Below are positions 17,560 through 27,427 of a stretch of DNA of 64,000 nucleotides, in pieces. Under the pieces are notes generated by a model that saw only the letters and a program-made list of their open reading frames with translations, was not told the origin of the DNA and made no database searches. Position 1 is the stretch's first letter; each line of letters opens with the position of its first letter. Position numbers and translations under genes: made by a program. The DNA is from Microbacterium terricola (GTDB taxonomy: Bacteria > Actinomycetota > Actinomycetes > Actinomycetales > Microbacteriaceae): contig NZ_AP027141.1 in assembly GCF_027943945.1 (NCBI RefSeq), positions 62,001 through 126,000 of the forward strand, given 5' to 3'.

Positions 17560-18390
17560 ATGAGCGCTCCCGACGTCGCCTTCGTGCTGGGCGGCGGTGG
17601 TGTGCGCGGTGCCGTGGAAGTCGGGATGCTGCGCGCCCTGCTCGAGCGCGGGATCCGCCCCGATCTCATCGTCGGGACGTCGATCGGCGCCATCAACGGC
17701 GCCCAGGTCGCCGCCGATCCGACGCCTGCGGTCATCGGCCCGCTGACGGCGTCGTGGGCATCGCCCGAGGCGGCGGCGGTCTACGGCGACGGGTTCTTCG
17801 CCCAGACGAGGCGGCTCGTGCGCACGCGGACGCACCTCAACTCGGCCGAGCCGCTGCGGGCGCTGCTCGAGCGGCAGCTGGCGGGGTTCGCCCGATTCGA
17901 GGATCTGCCGGTGCGCCTGGCCGTGGTCGCGGCGTCGATCGAGCGCGCTGCCGAGCACGTGTTCGACTCGGGCCCGCTCATCGACGCGGTCATCGCGTCG
18001 GCCGCGGTCCCTGGGCTGTTCCCGGCCGCGGAGGTGGCGGGCGACCACTACCTCGACGGCGGCATCGTGAACTCCATCCCCATCGACCACGCCGTCGCGG
18101 CCGGTGCGCGCACGATCTACGTCCTGCAGGTCGGCCGCGTCGAGGTGCCGCTCACGCCCCCGCGCACCCCCGTCGAGACGGCGAAGGTCGCCTTCGAGAT
18201 CGCGCGCCGGCACCGCTTCGCCTGGGATGTGTCCCACCTGCCGCCGGGTGTGCAGCTGCACGTGCTCCCCAGCGGCGGCCCGCTCGAGGGAGACGAGTCG
18301 CTCATGTCGTACCGCCGCACCGGCAGTGTCCAGCGCCGCATCGACCGTGCCTACGAGGCGTCGACGGCGTACCTGGAGGAGGCCTCGTGA
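17560..18390 (+). CDS. Patatin-like phospholipase
   Basis: 276 residues. The oxyanion loop GGGGVRGAVEVG lies near residues 11-22. The nucleophile serine is in GTSIG (Ser41), and the Asp of the catalytic dyad is in YLDGG (Asp166). These are the complete patatin catalytic elements for cleaving acyl groups from phospholipids or neutral lipids. There is no signal peptide, so it acts at the inner face of the membrane. A weak -10 (CAAGAT) ends 6 nt before the ATG. Its stop codon overlaps the GTG of the acyltransferase gene, so the two should be made together. Confidence 0.9.
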   Translation: MSAPDVAFVLGGGGVRGAVEVGMLRALLERGIRPDLIVGTSIGAINGAQVAADPTPAVIGPLTASWASPEAAAVYGDGFFAQTRRLVRTRTHLNSAEPLRALLERQLAGFARFEDLPVRLAVVAASIERAAEHVFDSGPLIDAVIASAAVPGLFPAAEVAGDHYLDGGIVNSIPIDHAVAAGARTIYVLQVGRVEVPLTPPRTPVETAKVAFEIARRHRFAWDVSHLPPGVQLHVLPSGGPLEGDESLMSYRRTGSVQRRIDRAYEASTAYLEEAS

Positions 18391-19454
18391 GGCTGCCGCC
18401 GCGGTGGCTGCGCCGCATCGTCATCGCGCCGCTCGTGATCGTCCTCACCCTCGGCGTGCTCGTGCTCGAGCCGCTCTGGCTGGTCGTCGCGCTGGTGCTG
18501 ACCTCCCTCGTCCCCGGGCGATTCCGTCTCCCGCGGGTCGTGTTCCTCATCACCGTCTACCTGCTGTGGGACTCGGTGCTGGTCGTCGCGCTGTTCGCGC
18601 TCTGGATCGCCTCGGGGTTCGGCTGGAAGCTGCGCTCCCCTGCGTTCATGCGGGCGCATTACCGGCTGGGGGCCTGGGCGCTCCGCGTGCTGTTCTGGGT
18701 GTTCGGCGGGGTGCTGCGGCTCGAGATCGTCACGGCGGGTTCGGATGACGAGGATGCTGCTTCCGCCCGCGCGGCCTTCACCGCCCTGCTGGGCCCAGGG
18801 GCCCCGCTCGTCGTGGCGAGCCGCCATGGCGGCCCCGGCGACTCCTTCATCCTGATCCACACCCTCTTGAACCAGGTGGGGCGCGAGCCACGCATCGTCC
18901 TCAAGGACACGCTGCAGTGGGACCCGGCCGTCGACACCCTGCTGAACCGACTCCCGATGCAGTTCATCACCCCGACCGGATTCGGGGGGAAGCCCGGAGG
19001 CGGCGGCCAGGGGGTCGAGGACAGGATCGCCCAGCTCGCCGAGGGACTGGACCGCGACGACGCGCTGGTGATCTTCCCGGAGGGCGGGCAGGTGTCGGCC
19101 AACCGTCGGCGCAGCCGGATCGAGCGACTGCGGCAGTCCGGCAGAGGCGAGCTCGCCGCCCGGGCGGAGAGGCTGCGGCACGTCATGCCGCCGCAGCCGG
19201 GTGGGGTGTACGCCGCGCTCGCCGCGCCGAGCGAGCCCGACATGGTCTTCATCGGCCACACCGGGCTCGACAAGCTGCTCAGCCTCGGTGACATCTGGCG
19301 GGAACTGCCGATGGACAAGCGCCTGACGATGCGGGCATGGCGGGTGCCGCATGCCGAGATCCCGGAGGACCGCGACGCTCAGGCGGAGTGGCTGTTCGCC
19401 TGGTTCGAGCAGATCGACGCGTGGATCGACACCCACCAGCCGACGCCCCGCTGA
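18387..19454 (+). CDS. PlsC-like membrane acyltransferase
   Basis: 355 residues. The GTG start overlaps the patatin stop as GTGA. Two or three N-terminal membrane helices are followed by a 1-acyl-glycerol-phosphate acyltransferase-type domain. The catalytic HX4D motif is HGGPGD (His147, Asp152), and FPEGG is the substrate-binding block. The basic segment NRRRSRIERLRQSGR is unusual. Acyl transfer at the membrane is expected, but the acceptor is uncertain because the protein is longer than PlsC. Tight coupling to a phospholipase suggests acyl-chain remodelling. Confidence 0.85.
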   Translation: MRLPPRWLRRIVIAPLVIVLTLGVLVLEPLWLVVALVLTSLVPGRFRLPRVVFLITVYLLWDSVLVVALFALWIASGFGWKLRSPAFMRAHYRLGAWALRVLFWVFGGVLRLEIVTAGSDDEDAASARAAFTALLGPGAPLVVASRHGGPGDSFILIHTLLNQVGREPRIVLKDTLQWDPAVDTLLNRLPMQFITPTGFGGKPGGGGQGVEDRIAQLAEGLDRDDALVIFPEGGQVSANRRRSRIERLRQSGRGELAARAERLRHVMPPQPGGVYAALAAPSEPDMVFIGHTGLDKLLSLGDIWRELPMDKRLTMRAWRVPHAEIPEDRDAQAEWLFAWFEQIDAWIDTHQPTPR

Positions 19455-19458
19455 GCGG

Positions 19459-20325
19459 TCAGCTCTGCGGCTTCGGACGCACCACCCGGCCCGGCGGGGT
19501 GTCGCCCGACCGCGACGGCACCGGCCAGGTCTGCGGCGCCGAGGGTGCCGGCTGTGCGGGCGCGCTCGGTGGCAGTGTGCTCGCCCGAGGTTCTGTCCGC
19601 GCGGCGGGCAGCTCGAGGGCGACCTTGTTCTCGAGCACCTCGATCGCCTCGTCCGACAGCGAGATGAGGCCGTCGAGCTCCTGGCGCACCCGGCGATACG
19701 CCAGCTGACGCTCGGCGGGCGTGGCTGCCTCGTCGATCGCGACGGTGATGAGCTGCTTCGCGGTGTCCAGGCGCTTGCGCTCGATCTCGGTGAAGCCGGA
19801 GTCCTTGATGCGGCGCGCATCGCGCTCCGCGACATCGAAGGCCACCTCGAAGTCGGTGACGGCATTGCGGTACTCGGCGAGCTGCTCGCGCGTCAGCTTG
19901 ATGTTCGCGGCGGCCGGTCGCAGCCGGTCGGCGACCTTCTTGGCCCGGAGGAACGCGGCGGTCAGCGGCTGGCGCCCGTCGCTCATCGCCGGGAAGGCGA
20001 TCAGCTTCGCGACGTCGAGCTCGTACTCGAGCCATCGCGCCGTGACGGCGTCGTGCGCGGAGAACAGCTGCTGCAGCTGGGTCGGGGTGGGCGCCGTTCC
20101 CAGCCGCTGCGGGATCGGCGCCGGCGTGGTGGTGATCGGGCCGGTCTTGCCCCGCGCCGCAGCCTGCGCCGCCTTCAGCTCCGCCTTCGCGTGCAGCACT
20201 TCGAGCCGGCGCTTGTGGCGACGGCGGGCCGACCGCTCCCAGGCGCCGCCGACCGAGGCCATCACCCCGAAGAGGGGAAATGCCAGCCACCAGTAGTGGC
20301 CGATGAAGTCGAAGACCTCCTGCAC
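19459..20325 (-). CDS. Hypothetical membrane-anchored helical protein
   Basis: 288 residues, family not recognised. One N-terminal membrane segment (about residues 8-26) is followed by a basic stretch (SARRRHKRR), then a long, charged, mainly helical region from residue 80 to 235, and a Pro/Ser-rich disordered tail. GTG start at 20325: TAGCAT at 20332-20337 sits 6 nt upstream and no Shine-Dalgarno is visible, so it is probably leaderless. It ends 4 nt from the convergent acyltransferase stop. Confidence 0.75.
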   Translation of the reverse strand: MQEVFDFIGHYWWLAFPLFGVMASVGGAWERSARRRHKRRLEVLHAKAELKAAQAAARGKTGPITTTPAPIPQRLGTAPTPTQLQQLFSAHDAVTARWLEYELDVAKLIAFPAMSDGRQPLTAAFLRAKKVADRLRPAAANIKLTREQLAEYRNAVTDFEVAFDVAERDARRIKDSGFTEIERKRLDTAKQLITVAIDEAATPAERQLAYRRVRQELDGLISLSDEAIEVLENKVALELPAARTEPRASTLPPSAPAQPAPSAPQTWPVPSRSGDTPPGRVVRPKPQS

Positions 20326-20477
20326 CCTGTCATGCTAACCGCGCGCCGACCCCTGCGAGACAAGGAGATGTCGCGAAGGGAGGCGGCTTCGCCCGAAACC
20401 GGGCCTCCCGCCGCGCCATTTCCTTATATCGCGACAGGGAGGGAGGGCAGGGATGTGGCTGGGCGGGGAGGGTGGGC
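20326..20477. repeat. Intergenic segment with nested palindromes
   Basis: 152 bp between two divergent-looking minus-strand genes. It holds an outer 8-bp inverted repeat (20369-20376 and 20429-20436, TGTCGCGA/TCGCGACA) enclosing an inner 7-bp one (20378-20384 and 20403-20409, GGGAGGC/GCCTCCC). A short frame could start at ATG 20368, but there is no spacing after its AAGGAG, so I do not call it. It may be a terminator for the 43-residue gene or a repetitive extragenic palindrome. Confidence 0.45.
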
Positions 20478-20609
20478 TCAGCCGAAGAGAAGTGCCAGAA
20501 CCGTCGCGCCGCCGCCGACGAGGATCAGGCTCACGATCACGACCCAGGCGACGACCTTGACCCGCTTCTGCCTGGCCGCGCTGTAGTCGGCGTACTCGTC
20601 GTCTGACAT
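20478..20609 (-). CDS. Small single-pass membrane protein (43 residues)
   Basis: An acidic N-terminus (MSDDEYADYSAARQKR) precedes one strong membrane helix ending at the C-terminus. A TAGACT -10 box at 20617-20622, overlapping the purL stop codon, lies exactly 7 nt before the ATG. It therefore has its own leaderless promoter and is probably a real gene despite its size. No known family or function; the topology would be N-terminus inside. Confidence 0.65.
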   Translation of the reverse strand: MSDDEYADYSAARQKRVKVVAWVVIVSLILVGGGATVLALLFG

Positions 20610-20614
20610 GCCGG

Positions 20615-22954
20615 TCAGTCTACTGTGACGGCTTCGGACACCGTCGCGCCGAAGGCGGCGGGCAGCGTGGCGTGCGACACCTCGCGCAGCTCGGCGGCCG
20701 AGACGGTGAACAGGCCCTGCACCTCGAGCGCTGCCGGGTCGCCGTCCGCTGCGGAGTCGGTGACGCCGATGCGCAGCACGGGGTAGCCGCGGCCGTCGCA
20801 CAGGCCGCGGAACTTCACGTCGTCCTCGCGCGGCACCGTCACGATGACGCGGCCGGTGGACTCTGAGAAGAGGGCGGTCGCCGCATCCACTCCGTCGCGC
20901 TCGATGATCTCGTTCAGCCAGACGCGCGCGCCCACGCCGAAGCGCAGCACGCCCTCGGCCAGGGTCTGCGCGAGGCCGCCGTCCGACACGTCGTGTGCGC
21001 TGGAGATGAGCGACTGCAGCGAGCCCGCGTGCAGCAGCTCGGCCAGACGCTTCTCGTTGCCGAGGTCGACGGCCGGCGGGCGTCCGCCGAGGTGCCCGTG
21101 GATCGTGCCCGCCCACTGCGAGCCGCTCAGCTCGGTGGCGGTCACGCCGAGGAGGTAGATGTTCTCGCCGGCATCCTGCCATCCGCTCGGGATGCGTCGC
21201 GCGACGTCGTCGATGATGCCCATGACGCCGACGACCGGCGTCGGGAAGATCGGCTGGTCGCCGGTCTGGTTGTAGAACGACACGTTGCCGCCGGTGACGG
21301 GGATGCCGATCTCGAGGCAGCCGTCGGCGAGGCCTTCGACGGCCTGCGAGAACTGCCACATGACTTCGGGGTTCTCCGGGCTGCCGAAGTTGAGGCAGTC
21401 GGTGACCGCGGTGGGCACGGCGCCGGTGACGGCGACGTTGCGGTACGCCTCGGCCAGGGCGAGCTGCGCCCCCTGGTACGGGTCGAGCTGGCAGTAGCGG
21501 CCGTTGCAGTCGGTGGCGATCGCGAAGCCGAGGCCGGTCTGCTCGTCGACGCGGATCATGCCGGCGTCGTCGGGGAAGCTCAGGGCGGTGTTGCCCATCA
21601 CGTAGTAGTCGTACTGGTTGGTGATCCAGGACGTGTCGGCGAGGTTGGGGCTCGCGACCAGCTGCAGGAACTGCCGGCGCAGGGTGTCGGGGTCGTCGGT
21701 GCGCGGCAGGGCGGAAGCCGAGTCCTCGCGCAGGGCGTCGATCCAGGTCGGGTAGGCGACCGGGCGCTCGTAGACCGGGCCGTCGACGGCCACGGTGGAC
21801 GGGTCGACGTTGACGATCTCCTCGCCATGCCAGTAGATGCGCAGGCGCCCGTCGCCGGTCACCTCGCCCAGCACGCTGGTCTCGACATCCCACTTGCCGA
21901 CCACGGCCAGGAAGGCGTCGAGCTTCTCGGGAGCCACGACCGCCATCATGCGCTCCTGGCTCTCGCTCATGAGGATCTCCTCGGGCGTGAGCGAGGGGTC
22001 GCGCAGCAGCACGTTCTCGAGGTCGACCCGCATGCCCGATCCGCCGTTCGCGGCCAGCTCGCTCGTCGCGCACGAGATGCCGGCGGCGCCGAGGTCCTGG
22101 ATGGCCTCGACGAGCTCGTCGCGGTACAGCTCGAGGCAGCACTCGATGAGCACCTTCTCGGCGAACGGGTCGCCCACCTGCACGGCGGGGCGCTTGGTCG
22201 GGCCGCCGTCGGCGAACGTGTCGGAGGCGAGGATCGAGGCCCCGCCGATGCCGTCGCCGCCGGTGCGGGCGCCGAACAGCACGACCTTGTTGCCTGCGCC
22301 GGTCGCGTTCGCGAGCTTCAGGTCCTCGTGGCGGAGCACTCCGACGGCGAGGGCGTTGACCAGCGGGTTGCCCTGGTACACCGCGTCGAACACGGTCTCG
22401 CCGCCGATGTTGGGCAGACCGAGGCAGTTGCCGTACGAGGAGATGCCCGAGACGACACCGTGCACGACGCGCGCGGTGTCGGGGTTGTCGATGGCGCCGA
22501 AGCGCAGCTGGTCCATCACGGCCACGGGGCGCGCGCCCATCGAGATGATGTCGCGGACGATGCCACCGACACCCGTCGCGGCGCCCTGGAACGGCTCGAT
22601 GTAGCTGGGGTGGTTGTGCGACTCGACCTTGAAGGTGACCGCCCAGCCCTCGCCGATGTCGACCACGCCGGCGTTCTGTCCCATGCCGACCATGAGCCGG
22701 GTCTTCATCTCGTCGCTGACCTTCTGGCCGAACTGGCGCAGGTAGATCTTGCTCGACTTGTAGGAGCAGTGCTCGCTCCACATGACCGAGTACATCGCCA
22801 GCTCGCCGCTGGTGGGGCGCCGGCCGAGGATCTCGCGGATCTGGGCGTACTCGTCGCTCTTGAGACCGAGAGCGCCGTACGGCTGCTCCTTCTCGGGGGT
22901 GGCGATGGCGTTGTCGACGGTATCGGCGACGGCGTTCGAGGTGGGAGAAGTCAC
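20615..22954 (-). CDS. purL: Phosphoribosylformylglycinamidine synthase, PurL subunit
   Basis: 779 residues, small (PurSLQ-type) form. It makes FGAM from FGAR, ATP and glutamine-derived ammonia. Seen: [12 protein letters not shown], the SHNHPS motif, [32 protein letters not shown] sequence and the late [14 protein letters not shown] block. GTG at 22954 is chosen because a GGAG lies 9 nt upstream and it begins just before the conserved region; longer frames upstream have no conserved sequence. Its partners purS and purQ are 18 kb away. Confidence 0.96.
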   Translation of the reverse strand: MTSPTSNAVADTVDNAIATPEKEQPYGALGLKSDEYAQIREILGRRPTSGELAMYSVMWSEHCSYKSSKIYLRQFGQKVSDEMKTRLMVGMGQNAGVVDIGEGWAVTFKVESHNHPSYIEPFQGAATGVGGIVRDIISMGARPVAVMDQLRFGAIDNPDTARVVHGVVSGISSYGNCLGLPNIGGETVFDAVYQGNPLVNALAVGVLRHEDLKLANATGAGNKVVLFGARTGGDGIGGASILASDTFADGGPTKRPAVQVGDPFAEKVLIECCLELYRDELVEAIQDLGAAGISCATSELAANGGSGMRVDLENVLLRDPSLTPEEILMSESQERMMAVVAPEKLDAFLAVVGKWDVETSVLGEVTGDGRLRIYWHGEEIVNVDPSTVAVDGPVYERPVAYPTWIDALREDSASALPRTDDPDTLRRQFLQLVASPNLADTSWITNQYDYYVMGNTALSFPDDAGMIRVDEQTGLGFAIATDCNGRYCQLDPYQGAQLALAEAYRNVAVTGAVPTAVTDCLNFGSPENPEVMWQFSQAVEGLADGCLEIGIPVTGGNVSFYNQTGDQPIFPTPVVGVMGIIDDVARRIPSGWQDAGENIYLLGVTATELSGSQWAGTIHGHLGGRPPAVDLGNEKRLAELLHAGSLQSLISSAHDVSDGGLAQTLAEGVLRFGVGARVWLNEIIERDGVDAATALFSESTGRVIVTVPREDDVKFRGLCDGRGYPVLRIGVTDSAADGDPAALEVQGLFTVSAAELREVSHATLPAAFGATVSEAVTVD

Positions 22955-23034
22955 GCGGCTGAGCTCCAGAAATCGTGGGGTGCCGGACGGATCCAGTCTA
23001 GACGCGCTCACAGACTGCCCCGATCGGCGCGTGC

Positions 23035-23040
23035 TAGGGT
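23035..23040 (+). promoter_or_regulatory. Possible -10 of the DEAD-box helicase gene
   Basis: TAGGGT in the 244-bp gap (22955-23198) between purL and the helicase gene. If used, the helicase mRNA would have a leader of about 155 nt, as is common for cold-inducible RNA helicases. I see no other feature in the leader and no strong Shine-Dalgarno before the start. Confidence 0.35.
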
Positions 23041-23198
23041 CGGAACGGCGCTCCCGAGCGCCTGCGTCGTCGACACGCTGCCCCGGTCTTGCACCGCTGG
23101 GCCTCTTCTCGAGCGGCGAAACGATGCGCGAATCCGCGCCGTCGCCCCACCTCGTGCGAACCCCTTGTTCGCGCCTTCCCGAAAGCCTTACTTTCCCC

Positions 23199-24746
23199 AT
23201 GTCTACTTTCCTCGAACTCGGGGTGCCCGCATCCCTCGCCCAGGTCCTCGCCGCAGACGGCAAGACCGAAGCGTTCCCCATCCAGGCGGACACACTGCCC
23301 GACTCGCTCGCGGGTCGTGACGTGCTCGGCCGCGGCCGCACCGGCAGCGGCAAGACCATCGCGTTCGCGCTGCCTCTCGTCGCCCGCCTGAGCGGTGCGA
23401 ACGCCGCTCAGCGCCGCGCCGGCTACGTGCGCGGTCTCGTGCTGGCTCCGACCCGTGAGCTCGCCACCCAGATCGCCGCGACCATCTCGCCCCTCGCCGA
23501 CGCGGCGGGCCTGAAGGTCACCACCATCTTCGGCGGCGTCAGCCAGAAGCCGCAGGAGCAGGCGATGCGCGCCGGCGTCGACATCGTCGTGGCCTGCCCC
23601 GGCCGCCTCGAAGACCTCATGAAGCAGGGCGTCGTGCGCCTGGACCGCGTCGAGATCACCGTGCTCGACGAGGCCGACCACATGGCCGACCTCGGCTTCC
23701 TGCCCGGCGTCACGCGCATCCTCACGGCGACGCCGCAGGGCGGACAGCGGATGCTGTTCAGCGCCACCCTCGACCGCGGGGTCGACACGCTCGTCCGCCG
23801 CTTCCTCCGCGACGAGGTCAGCCACGAGGTCGACGAGTCCTCGGTGCCGGCCGCCGCCATGACCCACCGTGTCTTCATGGTCGGCGACGGGGCGAAGAAC
23901 GACCTCGTCCGCACGCTCGCGGCCGGTCAGGGCCGCCGCATCCTGTTCACCCGCACCAAGCACCAGGCCAAGAAGCTCGCGAAGACGCTGACGGCCGCGG
24001 GCATCCCCTCGGTCGACCTGCACGGCAACCTGTCGCAGGGTGCGCGCGAGCGCAACCTCGCCGCCTTCAGCGCGGCACCGGACGCCGGCGGCGTCCGCGT
24101 GCTCGTCGCCACCGACGTCGCCGCCCGCGGCGTGCACGTCGACGAGGTCGAGCTGGTCGTGCACGTCGACCCGCCGATGGAGCACAAGGCGTACCTGCAC
24201 CGCTCGGGCCGCACGGCCCGCGCCGGCGCCGAGGGCACCGTGGTCACGGTCGCCCTCGACTCGCAGCGCCGCGACGTGAAGGACCTGCTGCGCAAGGCCG
24301 GCATCTCGGTCGAGCTCGAGCAGGTCGACGCGGATCACCCCGCCGTCGACGCCCTCGTCGGCGAGCGTGCCGCGCACGTGCGCCCGGTCGCTCCCGTCTC
24401 GCCCCCGAACCGCGGTGGCGGCGCAGGCGGCTCGGGCCAGGGCCGTTCCGGCGGCTCGGGTCAGTCCCGCTCCGGCGGCGGTCGCTCCGGCGGTCGCGGT
24501 GCCGGCCAGGGTCGCGGCGGCGCTGCCCGCAGCGAGTCCGGTCGCGGCGAGTCGGGCCGTGGCGGCTCGGGTCGCGGCGAGGCCGCATCGACGGCTCGCG
24601 GCGCAGGTCGCTCCGGCCAGGGCGGACAGCGCCACGGCCAGTCCGGCTCGCGGTCGGCGTCGTCCGGCTCGCGCCCCGTGTGGTCGTCCGACGCGCGCCC
24701 GTCGACCGGCGGCGCCCGTCAGCCCCGCCGCGCCTCGCGGCCGTAG
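23199..24746 (+). CDS. DEAD-box RNA helicase with Gly/Ser/Arg-rich tail
   Basis: 515 residues, ATG at 23199 ([10 protein letters not shown]). Helicase motifs in order: Q motif [19 protein letters not shown] (I), PTRELATQ (Ia), [19 protein letters not shown] (II), SAT (III), then [28 protein letters not shown] and [10 protein letters not shown] (VI). It unwinds structured RNA, likely in ribosome assembly or mRNA decay. From about residue 405 the protein becomes a disordered RGG/GSG tail rich in Gly, Ser and Arg, expected to bind RNA and promote condensate formation. Confidence 0.93.
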   Translation: MSTFLELGVPASLAQVLAADGKTEAFPIQADTLPDSLAGRDVLGRGRTGSGKTIAFALPLVARLSGANAAQRRAGYVRGLVLAPTRELATQIAATISPLADAAGLKVTTIFGGVSQKPQEQAMRAGVDIVVACPGRLEDLMKQGVVRLDRVEITVLDEADHMADLGFLPGVTRILTATPQGGQRMLFSATLDRGVDTLVRRFLRDEVSHEVDESSVPAAAMTHRVFMVGDGAKNDLVRTLAAGQGRRILFTRTKHQAKKLAKTLTAAGIPSVDLHGNLSQGARERNLAAFSAAPDAGGVRVLVATDVAARGVHVDEVELVVHVDPPMEHKAYLHRSGRTARAGAEGTVVTVALDSQRRDVKDLLRKAGISVELEQVDADHPAVDALVGERAAHVRPVAPVSPPNRGGGAGGSGQGRSGGSGQSRSGGGRSGGRGAGQGRGGAARSESGRGESGRGGSGRGEAASTARGAGRSGQGGQRHGQSGSRSASSGSRPVWSSDARPSTGGARQPRRASRP

Positions 24747-24786
24747 AGCCTAGGACGAGGTCGGAGTCCGGTCATATGCTCAGGCC

Positions 24787-25182
24787 ATGACCGGACTCGT
24801 CCCGTACCTGCACTTCGACGGCACCGCGCGCGCCGCCCTCACCCGCTACCGCGAGGTGTTCGGCGGTGAGCTCACGCTGCACACCCTCTCCGACTTCGGC
24901 CGGACCGACGGTCCCGCCGATGCGATCGCGCACGGCATCCTCGAGGGGACGGTGTCGCTGTTCGGCGCGGACGCGTCGGGCGATGACCGGCCGCTGCGGC
25001 TGGAAGGCGTGATGTTCGCGCTGCTCGGCACCGCCGAGCCCGCGACCCTCGAGAAGTGGTTCGCTGCGCTCGCCGAGGGCGGTGAAGTCGTCGATCCGCT
25101 GCAGGTGCGTCCGTGGGGAGCACACGACGGCCAGGTGATCGACCGGTTCGGCGTGCGCTGGCTGATCGGCTACGAGGACTGA
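24787..25182 (+). CDS. VOC family protein (PhnB-like)
   Basis: 131 residues with the PhnB-type VOC layout: VPYLHFDGTARAALTRYREVFGGEL, then HGILEGTVSLFGAD and the C-terminal WGAHDGQVIDRFGVRWLIGYE. Such proteins adopt the glyoxalase/bleomycin-resistance fold; most have no assigned reaction. TATGCT at 24775-24780 lies 6 nt before the ATG with no Shine-Dalgarno, so the transcript should be leaderless. Confidence 0.82.
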   Translation: MTGLVPYLHFDGTARAALTRYREVFGGELTLHTLSDFGRTDGPADAIAHGILEGTVSLFGADASGDDRPLRLEGVMFALLGTAEPATLEKWFAALAEGGEVVDPLQVRPWGAHDGQVIDRFGVRWLIGYED

Positions 25183-25188
25183 GCCCGT

Positions 25189-26939
<1,751 letters not shown>

Positions 26940-26964
26940 CTACGGCGGATGGGTGCGGCGTGGG

Positions 26965-27423
26965 TCAGGGGCCGTCGAGGGGGCGCGACCAGGCGACCTC
27001 GCCGTCGAGCTGGCCGGTCTGCCGGAAGAGCGCGACCTGGTGGGTCTCGGCGAGCACTCCCGCCAGGTCGTCGCGGTTGGCCGGACGGAACCCGAGCCCC
27101 TGCCAGAACCCGCCAGAGCGGCGGCTGAACAGCCACGCCGTCCGCGCGCCCTCCGCGGCCGCCTGCGTGAGCGCGAACGTGGCGAGGCGGGAGCCCCGGC
27201 CGGTCGATCGCGCAGACGTCGCGACGGCGACACTGCGGATGAGGGCGTGAGCGCGGTCGTCGCTCAGTTCGTAGCCGGTGGTGCCGACGATCCGACCGTC
27301 CCCGTTCCGCTCGAGCCAGAGGCGGACCGTGGGGGCGTCCAGTCCGCTGAGCGTGAGGTCGGCGTCCTGCAGGAACTGAGTCACCGCAGCGAGATCGTCC
27401 GCTCCCACGCGGGTCAGCAGCAT
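26965..27423 (-). CDS. GNAT family N-acetyltransferase
   Basis: 152 residues. The acetyl-CoA loop is the variant VAVATSARSTGRGSRLATFALTQAA (about residues 70-94), with the R-x-x-G-x-x/S pattern partly conserved, and WLFSRRSGGFWQGLGFRPA is the closing strand-helix. The Arg/Gln-rich loop and weak Q/R-x-x-G-x-G/A make the acceptor unpredictable. It starts 4 nt after the APC permease stop and should be co-transcribed with it. Confidence 0.8.
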   Translation of the reverse strand: MLLTRVGADDLAAVTQFLQDADLTLSGLDAPTVRLWLERNGDGRIVGTTGYELSDDRAHALIRSVAVATSARSTGRGSRLATFALTQAAAEGARTAWLFSRRSGGFWQGLGFRPANRDDLAGVLAETHQVALFRQTGQLDGEVAWSRPLDGP

Positions 27424-27427
27424 CCGA

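Noticed and set aside
20368..20586. A short plus-strand frame starting at ATG 20368
   Set aside because: AAGGAG touches the ATG with no spacing, and the frame overlaps the antisense of the better supported 43-residue gene.
24400..24740. Repetitive GC-rich DNA as a possible repeat array
   Set aside because: It encodes the disordered Gly/Ser/Arg tail of the DEAD-box helicase; low complexity is at the protein level.
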